Below are positions 24,401 through 39,400 of a stretch of DNA of 64,000 bases, piece by piece. The position numbers were made by a program, and so were the translations under genes. Position 1 is the first letter of the stretch, and each line of letters starts with the position of its first letter. This DNA is from Eucriotettix oculatus (lineage: Eukaryota; Arthropoda; Insecta; Orthoptera; Tetrigidae): positions 29,679,145 to 29,743,144 of the forward strand of contig CM067379.1 in NCBI GenBank assembly GCA_034510155.1, given 5' to 3'. The notes below the pieces were generated by a model. The model searched no databases. It was not told the DNA's origin and saw nothing but the letters and a program-made list of their open reading frames with translations.

Positions 24401-27400
24401 CAAAGGCCTGTGACCCTCTCGCACCTTCACCCCTCAAGGTCGTCAGAGTTTGTGGGAGACTTAATTTAAAAACCTTTCCCTAGGTACAGGGGGTGGGGGA
24501 GGAGTACCCTGAAGGAGGAAGACGGACGTTCCAGAACTCCTCTGATGACCACTGTGAGCCGTCCATCACGTCGCTTTATTTGGTGCAGCGTGTGTGACGC
24601 TCTCGAGATATAAACATTTTTGTATATTTTAACTACTTGAAATATGTTCTTACTTAAATAAAACGTTCATTAAATTTACAAGTTATTTCGAGCTAAACAG
24701 ACAAAATTTCTTAGAAATGCAATTCATCATTTATTAGTAAGAAAGATCAAATTTTTTACGTGTTTGTGCGTTGTTTTCATTTGTATGTTGCTCACACAAA
24801 TCTAACCGCATGGAGAAATTTCTGTCAAATTTTGCACACGTGTTCTTTGCGCCCGATCTGGACGGGGGTGGATGGGGTAATTTTTAAATATGCAAAATCA
24901 GTCTATATTTCCGTTGTATAAAATTACTTTTACGGCGTTTCCTACCCTAATGACTACACGATTCCTGCGTGTATGCGAGCGTGCGTGCGGCGGCGGCGAC
25001 GACGTTCGTGAGAAACAAAACTTATCAAAGCTTAACTAAAATGTTAGTTATATTCAAGCATTAAGATCCCAGGCACCGCAGGACACCCAGCTTGTTTTTC
25101 AATAAAACTACCTGGCACTTATAAAATTCTGTGTGAGTTGGAAATTCACGCATGCATATTACGTTTTTATCTCTGCTACGTCGGAACATTAATTCGGAGA
25201 GGAGTTTTTCGTTACAATATACATATATTTCAGACACTCGCAGTAGCATATCATTGGCGACTTTGACTCTGACACTCGAAATGGACAAATGGAAGTTTTA
25301 TTATGACTGTCGTGTCTCAGAAAATATCCCTCCTTCCTTCCTCCTTGGCTCTACAGCCCACTGAGGGCCTGGACCTACCGAGTCGACTGCGGACGAATTT
25401 GGAGTGACACGTGGTCAGCGTATTGATCCTCCAACAGTCTTAATCCCGCTTTTCGTGACCATGCAACGCCACAGGAGGTCAGCACAGAAATATATATCAA
25501 ATAAGTGGAGTGATGTAAATTTATTGATATTAAATTATTTAAGGGTTGGTTGTTGCTTATTTTAAAATAAATTTATTTAAGAAAATCCGCTTGATAATTC
25601 ACATTCAGTTTTTTGGAGGAAGAATGCAAATTCAAATTTCCATTAAAGTGTGAGAAAAGAGAAGAAGGGCAGACGTGGCAACAGCGCCGGATTCTTGGCG
25701 CGTCTCGGCAGTATATCTGTCTCGGCCTGAGCGTCGCGGCGTGGGAGACTGCGTACTTCAACTATACACTGCTTATCAGTGCGTATCACTTATAATACAA
25801 TTTGCACTGTAGACCACAAAGCGCCGACTTGCATGACAATCCATATAAAGATAGGGAAATCTGAAATTCCGTTTACGGAAATATGCTCAATAATTGGGGG
25901 ATCTATATCTAGATCCTGTACAAAAAATTGTCAATGGACCAATGATATATATATTGGGGCTAGTGTTAAGGATATGTTGTTGTTGTGGTATTCAGTCCTA
26001 AGACTTTGCTTTTATGCAACCCTCCATGCTAATCCATCTTGCTCAAGCCTATTCATCTCCGCATAACTACCACATCCTACATAATCTACTAAGCGGATTA
26101 CATCCTTGCCCCCCACTCTTCTGTTCCTACCCCATACACTCCCCTCTAATGCTAATTTTAGAAGGCCCTCATGTCTCAAAACGTCGCCTATTAATCTATC
26201 CTTTCTCTTGGTCAACGTCCTCTATATTGTTCTCTCTTGTCTTATTCTGTTTACAACTTCCTAGTTACTTACTCTATCCACCCATCTTATAGCACCACAT
26301 TTTAAATGCTTCTATTCTTTTCCTTTCTGCAACTCCTACCGTCCACGTTTAGCACCCATATTACGCCACACTCCATACGATGATTTCCTAATATTCACTG
26401 TTAAAATACCCGTGAGTAAATTCCTCTTTTCTTGCAAAAACCTTCCTTGCCTGTGCTATCCTACTTTAATTATCACAAGTAACAGAATTCCTTAACTTCC
26501 TTCAAAATATCCTTTTCCAAATCTAACTCCCTTCGTTACTCCACTGTTTCCCATGCTACACTCCATTACCTCGGTTTTCCCTCTATTAATCCTGATCTTT
26601 CTCCAGGATCACTTTCATACCATTTATTATGGTTTCTTGTCTTCTTATGAATCCCCTAATACTACAATATCATTAGCAAAGCGTAAGGTTTTTATTTATT
26701 TTCATTGCAGTATGATTCTTTTTTCTCCTTAATAGGATATTTTAAGTGAAATAAATTGGCTATACGTAAGGCAGAAAATATTTTCCGATGTCATGATGTT
26801 AAACTAGGAATAAGCAGAATATGAGAAAAGAGAACAATTTGGAGAAGGTTTAGATTTTTAGGCCACGATTTGTGTTCGGTAAGAACAGAAAAGGAGGGGA
26901 ATGATGGAATTTGCTAAGCAGATTAGGAAGGATATGGGATAAATTAAAAGGTTTGCGCAGGATAGGTTAGCATAGGGGGTTCCATCAGACTAGTCTGAGT
27001 GGGGATTGAATACAACATCAACGTTAAAAAGGCTGGGGACACTGTCTTAGTAGAGATTTGCCAACCATAAATGAATTAATCTAATTGATTTCCAAAATTA
27101 ATATAGATAGAAGCTCCTTAACTACCAAACCGAAGTGGGGAGAAATTATAAACCAATTTTTAACTGTACAGTGCGAATAAATAATTAGAGCAGCGAATAA
27201 ACAGACAAAACTGAGTTAATCACCAGGCTCGTCTTACGATTTTTATTCAACGTATCAGAGCAACAAGGATTGATAAAATAATTACAGGCGTTTTTATGTT
27301 TTCAAGTGGTACGTTAACATAATTTTTTAAAAAAGAAAATTAGCTCAACATTTTGAAATTGTTTTTTTTTGTCATCTTTGAAGAAACTTGGAGGTGTCTG

Positions 27401-30400
27401 TTGCTCTTCCTGCTACGTTAATCGTTGTCTTCCATGATGAGGGAATAATTACCACGGAAACTTTCAGGAACATCTTGTAACGTGTAATTATTCTACATAG
27501 AATATCGCCGGGTACGGCGCGAACTTGGCACGATATTTATTTCCGAAGGGAGCATCTCCTCGTATCCCATTAATATTTATGAAGATGCATGTTTTGTTAC
27601 GCCGGCCGAAGAACAGCGGGACACGGATCATAAACTCTTCCTCCATTTCCTTCACGAAAAGAACAGCCTCAGCCGTCAATGCTGACACGTTATGATGGCA
27701 AACGTAGCTTTTTAGGCTTACAGGAACATCGTCTGTCTATATTATGAGAAGTTACGCCATTCCGATGATGTGGATTCAGAAATGCCAATAACAAGGTTGA
27801 AGTGAGTCGCTTATTGTAGCAGCTGGTTGTTTGAGGAACCTCTCTGGAATTTTCCGCTAATTTTTTGTAGTTATGCAATTGTTTTTGTAGGGTCATAGTG
27901 TCTAGTGTCACTTCCCGCCCGCTGCTTGCTGTTTACTCCATGCATGAAGAAGTGTGTGCGTCTGTGTACAGAGGTGGACACTTTTATCTCAGGTAAAATA
28001 AAACTTCCTAAATTTAACTGATCTTTGAATTAATATTATCGATAACAGCCCAGCAATATTTTACTGAATACTGTATACATTATATTATACAGGAACGTAT
28101 ATCTTCCATAATACTTTATAATAAATGGAATCAGTCTAGTTTTCTTTCTGTCTCACAGACAAAATTTTATTGCACGATAAAACTGAAAATCATCTAACCA
28201 AAAATTAACGACGAGTTTACATTACTTTTACGGTCATCAGCTGAAGTGATTTTTCTGAGTCTTGGTTATGAAATATTAATTGGAAGTTACTGGTAATTCA
28301 CAAGCGGGGCATTGCGAGTGTCAGAAACACAGATACTATAAAAGAGAGAAAAACATACCTGGAAAGTCCTGTAACGTGGTTTTGGAGGAGAAGCGGGAAA
28401 AATGAAGTGGACAGAAACGGTTGAAGAGGATGAAGGAAAAGAGATCTATCTTGTCTACAGTTTAAAAACCCACGGATTATGTTGAATATAAGGATCGTAA
28501 AAATATTTCTACAGCTAAGGAGGTAGACCGCTTTTCGTACGGAACGGATCGATAAGCCAGCCGTTAATATGGCTCTTGGAAGAACTCCTCCGTAGCTCGT
28601 TAAATACTGAACTCACAGCCAAGTCCACCGCAGAGGACAACGCGTATTCCTAAAAATCCCAAAGACATCTGACACTCACTTTAAAAATAAATTAGACATT
28701 TGTGTAGGTTCCAAGTTTGTTATTAGAGTAAACACACAACTCAAGAAAAAGGAAATGTTCGTGGAATAAAAGAAATAAAAATAGAATTATCGGACTGGAA
28801 TAGGAAAAATTATCGGTAAATAAGGGACCTTCAGTCTTGAAACAGTCTATTTAAACTTAGGAATAATAACTATCAGAACGTTTCAAATACAGGGTTTTTC
28901 AATAAGGGTGGGTCGATGTTGAAATGGAATGAAACAAGCTGTGTGAGAGGTATTAAGGAAATCCTTTTTTTTTGCTTAAAATCTGTATGTCTTTTAATAG
29001 AATAATTTTTCTATTACTCCTGCCCTTACAAAGCGACGGGGATCATACTTTTATAATCATTTTGATAATATTAATACATTGCTTATGTATTTCTGTGCCA
29101 CTGTCTCCATTGTGTGCATTGTTTTGGGTAACAGGCTACATGAAGGTGATCCTGAAACTGGCAACTCCCCTTAATAGGGGAATTGAAACGGACGTGGAAG
29201 CTAGAGAAAGGAGCTTATAGCATATTTAATTTAAAATAAATATTGCATAAATATAATTACAATAAGAAACGTAGCAATGAATAATATACATTACAAAGCA
29301 CATTTTTTCATAGTAATGAGACACAGTCCCCAGTAATATTTATTTCCTCAATTTGATAGTCGAGAATTCGAATAGCGTAGGAAAACTGATACAGTGTGAT
29401 ACGTCGAATTACACTCATCACTTTTTAATTCATCGTTGAATAAAGTGTGTGTGTGTGTGGAGAGAGGACAAACAATGGAATTTGTATCGTATAAAGTACT
29501 TGGGAATGGTAATGATGAACTAATCATATGAAGCTCGTACATTGTTTCCGAATTTATAGACAGCATTGAAGCCTTATGAGTATTAATACCGATTATTGAT
29601 GAGGAAAGGTCGATATCGACCCATACACCTCAGTCATTGTTTGCCTAAGCGTAATCCCACCTAACAGCTGGGATGAACAAAATTTCCCCTCTATTACTCA
29701 TATAAAATCCTTCAAGTACCGGGTACTCTGTAAATTCCTAATTTTATTAACACAGAAAAGTGGTTTGTCTAAAATCGCTCTTCTCTCAATGGCGCGGTGA
29801 CCTCGCGAACCCTAAAAAATACTTTAATGTTATCTTTTCCTCACAAAGATAGTGTAATGGTAAGCTCAACACCACTTCTACAGTCTCTGGAACAATGAAA
29901 CCTCGTATTGAAGAGGCCTGTGGCCAGTGTTCTTTTCTCGAACCAATATAGAAAAGAGGAAACTATCAAATCATTGCAAAGCGGAAGAAACGTGAAAATT
30001 TTGAGTAATATAATACAATATAATAGACTGATTATAAAAAAATTATTTTGTATATTTGTCACGGGCTAAGATAAATTTCATATTAATAAAATAAAACACA
30101 AAATTATATATATTAAAGACACATAACTATATTTATAATATACGATCAACTATTATTTATACGAAATCATAAATCTTATTCTTAAACAAATTTAATGATT
30201 TATAAAATCTCAACTCAAACAAATCAGTGTCCAAAACATTTACCAAATTCTTACTATGGGCATGAATGTGGTCCAGGAGAAAGAGTACTACATGAGGATT
30301 AACTGAGCGAAAAGTAAGGTAATGGAGTGAGGTATGGGAAACTGGAATAACAAAAGGTGTTAGATTGCGATAACAACTAGGGATGGTAGAAGTAGACATA

Positions 30401-33400
30401 AAGGGTAGGATATCACAGCAAGGTTTTCGCAAAAAAAGTGGAATTTACTTACGGGTAATATAAGTGTGAATATTAGCAAATAATTGCTAAAAATGATCTT
30501 ATGGTGTGTGACGTCACAACTTACCAAGTCAACGAATCATGTGCGTGCATAGAAAACAGACAGGATAAACGACAAGCTATTTATAAAAACATAAGGATTG
30601 CTCGAAGATTTATTTCAAATTAATTACTTTTTTAATATTCCAAGAAATAAATTTTATTTAGCTGCATCTAAAGAAGTTCCAAACAGGAACGAAGGGTCGC
30701 GCCAATTTTATATTTCATTAACATGTCCTTATTGGAATTTCTGATAAATTTGTGATGTAAATTGATGTAGTATTTCTCGAATTGGGAAATGATTTATCGT
30801 GACTCCTTTTAGAATCCAAATTTTTTACAGTTGATTTGACAATATCACGTGTAGAGGAGCATTATTTGTTTGGGTAGACTCTGAGTTGAATGTTCTGATT
30901 GACATTAATATTGCACACATTGTAAATATTGGATTTACTTCTGCAATTCCCACCAGAGTTTGACTGTCTAGAGGAAGAGAGCATGTTGTGTATGCATCAT
31001 CATGGCAAATGTGGCAGGAGGAAGAGATCGAGTGTCCGTGATGAGGCCATGGATCATGTGACTCCTGGTTGCCTCAGCAGCCTGGTTGTTTGTGAATTTA
31101 TGTCAAAATTATAAACTTATCCCCACTAAAACATTCAGCTTTAAAATGCTGTCGTCTTTTAAATCTTTCAACCTGGTGGTGTCATTGTTAATAACGGAGG
31201 GATCTGGAAAACCCTTGCAGGCAATCTTCTTTTCCTCATCGTTAAGACAAAAGCGTGGCCATTATAGAGGTACGACTACTTTCTTATTCATTCAGCCAAA
31301 TGAAAACTTGGGCCTGCTTACGACGCCATTTCAATAATAATAAACCAATGTAAAATTAAATCAATACCCCGGCCAAATTTGCAAAAAAAATTTTTAATAA
31401 CATTAAAGAAATGAGAACATATTAATAAAACTAGCATGGCATGTCATTTATTTTTTTAAGCTATTCAGGTGCGTTTATTAATGTTTGTAAGTCTGAATAT
31501 TCTGCACTAAATTTCATGAAGGTCTACTTAGGCAACCGGGAGGTACACATCAAGGGCTAGCCACAGTCCCCAATTTTCTACTCTCGTTTAAATATAATAA
31601 ATAATACAAGAAAGACAAGAATGGAAAAATGTCGACTGGACCCAGGACTTCCCGCTTTCCGAGCGGGCACTCTACCACTGAGCTAGTCCGAGTCGACGTC
31701 CCAAGGACCGATTCAACATCCCTCCACCCCTGTAAACCTTAGCTGGGATCACCTACAATTTACTAAGCTCATTCTTCACCTAATTTATAGTAAATCGGTG
31801 AAGAATGGACATTGTGTAAATTGATTAAAGGTGCATGGAATTGAAGTTTAAGGAATTGGAAATGCTTCAATTGAAGTTCAGGTAAAGCGTATAGCTAATT
31901 TAGAAGAAAGACAAGAATGTAAAAATGTCGACCGGACTCAGGACCTCCCGCTTTCCTTGGGATGTTGACTCTGACTTACTCAGTGGTAGAGTGCCCGCCC
32001 GGAAAGCGGTAGATCTTGGAATCGAGTCCTCAGATGGATCTAAATTTTTTCCATTCTTGTCTTTCTTCGTAATTAGCTATACCTTTTACCTGAGCTTCAA
32101 TTAAAGCATTTTTATTTCCTTTAGGTAAAATAAATAATATTTACATGTATAAAAATTTATATTTTTAAAATAAAAGCAAAGATACATCGTGTCTATTTTA
32201 TTACTATGATTTATGTCTTTTAATAAGGTGAAAATTTGCAAAAGCGTGGCTCTACGCCCTCACTGCAGCCGAAAATGACTGGTTTATTCTATTAAATTTT
32301 TTCCATCAGTTCGGGTAAATTTATCTATTACTTTTATCTTTCTCTAATGTACGACAAAGAACTTAAAGCTCTATAGATGTATCGAAATGTGCTATAAATA
32401 TTAGAGGACGATTAATGGAATGCAATTCTCATAATGGAGTTAGGGAATGCGTGTCTTGAAGGTAAAAATATTACATGAAGGGCAAGACTGCGAGATGGTG
32501 AAAGAAGGAGAATACCACGTCAACAACCGAGCACGAATAATACTACGTGTAGTTTGGATGTGTAAAGCATAAAATAATAAAGAAAAATTGTATATATTCC
32601 TCTGTTTAATTAAACTCGTTTTTTGTTACCTCTGTTACTACAGAAAAAACTTATTATTCAGGATTAATTTTTATGCTCACGATATTTTTAAGGGCGTTGC
32701 GGTACAGGGTAGAAGCCTTGTTTTGTGTGAATATGCAAATTCGGAACATAATGACCGTGTAGGGTTTATAAAGAAACGACACAATAGAATAAAGGAAAAA
32801 TATGAAACAATTCAAAATACTCGTCAGACGAGCAAAGAAAAGGAGTTTAAAAAGTTACGGATTGAATGAAGACAACGAAGTCTACAATACTGATGTAATT
32901 AGCAACAACACCTTGTACTTTATGTGTTCAACGATTATAACAGTAGTGGAATGACTTTATAAGCTTATTAACTCAACAATATTGTCATGATAATTTTAAG
33001 ATATTGTCCTGTAATGCAGTCGCTATATCAATATTACGATTATTATTACCGTAAAAACAATCAAACAAAATAAGTATCTATTTAAATTTATTGGCTCCGA
33101 AGGTCTTTACGGAATTGATCACGAATGTTTGCTGACTTACTTACCTAATTTGGGGGCCGAGGGCGTGTTGGAGTACTGCTGCTGGGGAAACTCTATTACC
33201 TCGTAGTCAGGGTCCAACGGAGGCGGCTCGGTCGTCGGTGGGGGCGGCGGGGGCGGAGCTGGAACACCGCTGTTCTGGCGGTTGTTCCGAGCTTGCTGTG
33301 ACAGACAAATAAAACAACATATACTAACCTTGACAACTCCCAACAACTGTGTTAATTGCTGTAATACACAAAGCAAAGGTCTAATAAATTATTAAAATTT

Positions 33401-36400
33401 AAAGTTTATAATTATTGCCATGACGCAAAATTCTAATTTTTCGAAAATTACCGAAGTTCTTATCCCGTTTCTTATTGTTATATATTACTCATTCTTTTAC
33501 AGTAATTTTATAAGGGAATTTTTTGGCTGCTGCCTACAATAACTCAAAAATTATTGAGATTGGTGTCCATTCCGGGGTTTATTAAAGTCGCTGGATTCAT
33601 TTACGGCATTCAGCGTGCAACTTAAGTTGTACTTCAGCCCCGGAGTCGTGGAACAACGGAGTGAGAAGGCAGTCACACGAAATATTTTCGTCTGTTTTGA
33701 GGTACAGGATAATTAAGTGTATTACTTCAATAAGCACAGCTGTTACGAAGAAATGATCATTCTGTTGGGTTAGATAGGGTAGTGCACGTGAAAATTTGCG
33801 TGCAAAAGAATGCAACGGTATAGGTTGACCAAGAAGTGACTGTACCGGGATAATATAAATAAATGCCCCGGCATCTTCATAGTAAATGAGAAAAATTAGA
33901 GTGTTGTTAATTATATTTCACCGTGTCTTGTTTCAATAACAGGTGAAGATGACGTGAGACGCGTTTCGTTCTTAATGTATTTAATGTAAACCATTTAGGT
34001 TTATTAAAGATCGAAGGCTGTCCTTGTGAGTGGAATTAAGAAAGACTTCTCGGGTTTCCAACAGCCTAATTTCGTTAGGTAGCAACGTTTCGTGACATGA
34101 TCCTTTGGCTATCAGTATCTTTTCCGTCGAGAGTTTGGGAAATTCAACTTATTGCTTGGACTCGTCGTTTTAGCACCAGTCATCCAAATTTTGATAAGTA
34201 ATGAAATTACCCTCTTGGAAATCCGAGAAGCTACTCAATTAGGTTTAGAAATTCATAGTTATATTAATTAATTGTAAAACTTACATTTAATTATCTATTA
34301 CAATGAGGAATAACGTCAATGGCTTCATACACGTATTGTCTGATAATTCTTTTTTCATCTTTCATATGATTTCTTATCACTTTTTGATTGAACGCAATTA
34401 GGTTCTGATTACTGGTCTGATGTTTACCTATTCTGCGCAAGCCTTTTCGTTTCTAGATATCATCCACATTCCCACATCCACCCTAAAATGCATAGCCTAT
34501 TTCATCCTCTTCAGTTCTGATTCTACACACTTCCCTCTAATGTTAAATTTACAAGACTCTCTTGCCTGAAAACGTGTCCTATTAATCTATCTTTTCTCTT
34601 CGTCAAAGTCATTGTTTTCTCTTATCTTATTCTGCTTAAAACTTCCTGGCTAGCTTCTCTATCCAGCCATCTGATTTTCATCATTCTCTTATAGCACCAC
34701 ATTTCAAACGCTTCTATTCATTTCTTGTCTGCAACTCCTACCGTCCACGTTTTGCACCCATATAACGCAACACTCCATGCGAATATTTTTAGTATTGATT
34801 TCCTAATATTTATACTTATATTAGCCGTAAGTAAAGTCCTCTTTTTTGCGAAAAGCGTTTCTTGTCTGTGTAGATTAATTCTTTAACTTGCTTAAAAATA
34901 TCACATCCCAATCTAACACCCTTTTTTATTCCACTGTTTCCTGTATTACACTCCATTACCTCGGTTTTCTCTCTACGAATGCTCATGTTGTTTTCTCCAG
35001 GACCACGTTCATGCCATATATTATGGTTTTCAAGTCTTCTTCTGACTCACCTAACAGCACAATATCATCGACACATCGTAGCGTTTTTATTTCTTCTCCT
35101 TGATGTATGATTCCTACGCCATATTCCTTTTTAACGTTCTTCACGGCAAATTAAAGAGCTGATATGTAACCCGAGTAAAAATTAATTATTGTTGAGTTTA
35201 GAAATTTTCCCGATCTACGGTTAAATTAGGGAGCTATTTATTAATGAATAGAGTTGATGTTGCCTATTGCGTAGCATTGGGCGAAGATAAGAATACATTT
35301 TTTTGTTAAATTCACAATGAAAGAAGGTTTCTGTCTTTCAGAGTCACATTTTGTACACCAAAGATATCGAATAATCAAGGCTTTCTTGACTTCTCGTAAA
35401 CTGTTTTTTTTAAGTTTCTGGTCCAAATTCTGGAGGTAGGAAATTATAACATCACGTCCACCGGCTGAAAGTAAAAATAGAAGGGCAATGAGGCGCGGAG
35501 AGAGCGTGGGCGGTGTACGTCAAACTCATATCGCCGCGTGTTCTTACACCGAGCTTTTTATATTCCATCTGTGTCAGTACGCCCTTTTACAAGTCTGTAA
35601 AGAGCTCATACACTCAAGGCTTTATACCTACTCGGAAAATATATGACATCAGTTGACCTCAGTTTCATAAAATGACACTTCCCTGATTTTGAAATTATTA
35701 TCCTATACTCCTTCATTACATTCCAAATTATAGATATTTCGTTATAAAGAGTCAGTCTCAATCTAAAAGGAATATCTCTCACATTAAAAAGGTCGTCGTC
35801 AATGAAACAATGTGCTAATTTCTAATCATTGAAAATTATACGGTCCTTTTCAATTTCCTTTTTGCATAAAATCTTTTACTATTCGTGCTCTCAAACTGTT
35901 TTTATTTTCATGTCAAATTTTTTAATTATAATTTCATTACGTTTCAGTTATATTTTGATATGGAGACGAGAAAAATTGTTTTTTTTACAGGGAAAGGGTC
36001 CTGTATATACTTCCGCTAATTTTAAATACTTTATAAATGAATAATAAATTTAGGAAATATTTTTATTACAGTAAAAATTAGAACGTATTGATAAAATTAA
36101 AATTTTCCCGGCGTATGGCAGATTTGACTTCATTCGAATTCTTTCAAGAGATATAACCATTTAACACTGCGTAATATAGATATTTGTCTCTCTAATTAAC
36201 TTCCGATTAATGCTCACCGCCGTTATTAGTAGTAATACTTGTGTATTGAGAGATTTTCGAACACTGTACTTACTTCTTTTAATTTATCTATGAAAGACCA
36301 AGAAACGGTATCTCTTAATCTGACGCCATTTTTTGCCCTCTCGAGGGACGGAGGTATGCAACAGTGCGGCACACACCTGGCAGGAAACGTTGAAGTTTGT

Positions 36401-39400
36401 GAAGTAGCCAAATTACACACATTCTTCAGTGACAAAATAGATACCCAATTACGTTTCCGCAACCTTGTTACGTTATTTTGAGATTATTTTACAGTTTTTA
36501 CGTTTTTAAATCACCTGTGACATTTATTTCATCACCTAATTTTCTCCTTAATTTAGTAACCTCTTTCTCTCCCTCCCTCTCCCCCTTATCACTCTCTCAT
36601 CACACACACATATTTAAATACTTTTAACACAAACGACTTGTAATTTCAACTCTTTACTTTCTTTCAGGGTTTTTATTCCCTGTTATACGAGTTTAGACAC
36701 TGCGGTTAAAACCGTGGTCGTCGTAATTTTTAATTTTAATATTCACATTCTGCAACAACATCTCCTTCAACAGTCCTGCATAATTTTTCTCCTGTCTCTT
36801 GCGGGGACGGGAATACAAATGTACACAAGAATTGATTATTATTACAAAAATTTTCCGCCCTGAAAAACCGCATGATAAAAAACTGTAGCCATAAATTTAT
36901 CGTAGGAGAAAAAGCATTTTTATCAGGAGCCTTAAGTTTTAAAAGATAATTTAATAAATATACACATTTAACATATGAAGTAAGAAATTATCAGCTATAT
37001 ATTAGGATAAAATGTGTTTGCTTTCGTTACTAATTTGCATGTGTTATTCTCGTATTAATAATTATGAAACATTCTTTTCTGTATTAAGCGAATAACGTAT
37101 TTTATGTGTTGAAGATGTAAAGAAACTTCTCTCGATATTTTACACTGTAATGAACTTATTACATTCGGGTGAATTAATAATAAGAATAAGTTAGCTTGGG
37201 AATTGTTTAGGTATCTCTGGCTGTTGTCTAACAGAGTTGTTAGCGGATATTGATCGTAAAGTGTTTTTTTGGTATGTGTTTGAAATAATTAATTAAACAG
37301 AGAAAAAGTGATCAAGTTTGAATTATTTCATGTAGAACCTTCAAAGATAAGCTAAAAAACATTAATATCAGTTTTTTTCCCGCTATTGAAGCCCGGGGGC
37401 CTTAGTCAACCCTTGGCTACCTTGCTCTATCTTCCTTTTCAAAGCCCTTCCTATGCTATTAAACGGGAGTTGCCTGTTCATGAACACCCACATGTAGCCT
37501 GCTGTTCAAAAAAATTAAACAATAATTATTGAAATTTCTTTACGTATTTAACTGTTATGAAGACATAAAAATCAGAAGATCATTATTTCGTCAGTGTTCG
37601 CAATTGACAACAAGTCTATTAAATTAAAATGATAAAACCTTTGCTTGCTTAATCGCCATTTGATGTTTCCTGAAGTTCGTAAAGCAGGATTGGTAAAAAT
37701 TAAAGTTTTATATATGCCGGGAATACGTGAATGTATGTTCTGTTGAAATACGGATTTTAATAAAAGTAAAATATAACTTACGTAATTTTTTAAAAAAAAT
37801 ATTATTCTTTCCCATCATTTGATCAGTTTGCATTTAGCAGGATGTAATTGAGATTGGCTTACTGTAAAGAAATAGACGCCATATAAAGTGCAAACAAGTG
37901 TGGTGGACAGTGACGTCATAGTCTTTAGCCTACTTTCTTAAGTATCGCTCCTTCCACGTTTGTGCTATTCGTAGTCGTTTCTCCCCCCAAACTTCACCCC
38001 GCGTAGTTTCCCGGTGTAATTAATAATATGTATACCAATTTTTGTTGCAATTGGACCACGCGTTTAAGTCTGTAAGAAAAAATATACGTACGTTACATAC
38101 GAGACATAAATTATTCCTTATTTTGTAGGTCAATTGTTATAAGAAAGAGGGAAAAGCCTTGTGCGCTGTACAAAGCTTATAGAGACGAACTCTCCGGGGG
38201 TAATATCAAAGATCGTATTCATATACCAAGGTATGTAGCGAAAAATTATCACTCATTTAACTTTAACAGAGAAAGAATTAAAGTGGATAAATACTCCATA
38301 GGATACTGCAAGTCTACTAGCGTCTTTCCCGAGAGTTGCGAAATCAGATTTGGGGACATTGTTTAAGTTAAAATATACTAGCTTAAAATTAGTGTGAAAA
38401 AAATGAAATTATAATAATTATAGTAGTTGAAGTAATTTGGTATTTTACTTATATTATTACGATATAAAGTGCCTGTTACCACCGGGGTCCGCAATTTATG
38501 ATCTATGTAATCTAAGATCTAAATAAGCAGGATTGTAATTGGGGAAATGGCCGTGCAGAAACTCCGGCATAAACGTTTGAGAAGGGCCAGGATAAGTAAG
38601 TGACGTGCGCCCGAATTTCACCTTCACCTTGTTCGTTTCCTCGGGACTCGGAAGTTCGCGTGTGTTTCGACTGAGCCCCAGAGTAAAGCATCGCACGCTA
38701 AGCTTTCGAACAGCCGAAACTTGTAGACCACAACGCGAACATTGGCATGACAATTATCTCCACAGACCGCAAAATAAGCGTGGAAAATGAAGTCATCCAA
38801 CCCGCTGCGTACGCATGGAATTTGTTCTTCTTTGTTGCTGATAAATTATAAATATGGAATCGTTTCGTGAAGTCCACCAAGTGTAAGAAACTAAACGAAA
38901 ACAGACACAAAACGCGTATTTGTCGTCTGTAAATAACATTCACTTTTGGAAATGATTTTATGAGGTGTAAATATACATTTTATCATTAAAATAATTGTAT
39001 TTTATAGCAAGAGCGAGGTCTGTTTGCCTAGTTGGAGGATTTGTTTTGAAGGGGAGTGAGCCCTGGCGGCTTTCTTATTTGCGCATTAGCCAGGCAGGCC
39101 GAGTCCCTCCCACGCAGCCACAACTCAGTCAATAGCGGAGAACAATGCACGAGACACGTGTTTCCTTCCGCTTTCTCCTTCCGATGAGCCGCAACTTGGT
39201 CAAATATTAGCCTAGCCAACATTTAAACTCCCTCACACGCCAATCATAATGGCAAAAATGAATGTGGAAATTTTTTAATAGCCGTGCTTTAAGTCACGAG
39301 TTTAGGTACATCCAAGAAAAATATGCAGTTAATCGTTTTCTTTTTTCCCTCTCAGAAAATATTAGAGTGCTGTGCGTCGCTACCTCGCACCCACCCGGGT

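Larger units (their letters stand above)
22749..33144 (-). other. LUBEL intron, 10.4 kb, filled with transposon debris
   Basis: Contains LINE fragments (25976-26735, 26808-27022, 30236-30500), anonymous dispersed repeats (24155-24340, 25345-25480, 29120-29222) and an inverted tRNA-headed SINE cluster (31600-32085). The parts at 23000-23800, 27480-27720 and 28500-28660 are GC-richer but carry no recognisable gene. Confidence 0.75.

Noticed and set aside
31655..31690. Functional tRNA gene
   Set aside because: A- and B-box-like sequences are present, but the surrounding stems do not pair and the same head recurs with a SINE tail.
38496..38943. Possible additional LUBEL exon in the 8.6 kb intron
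   Set aside because: The frame is open but shows no acceptor/donor pair in phase and no resemblance to LUBEL segments.
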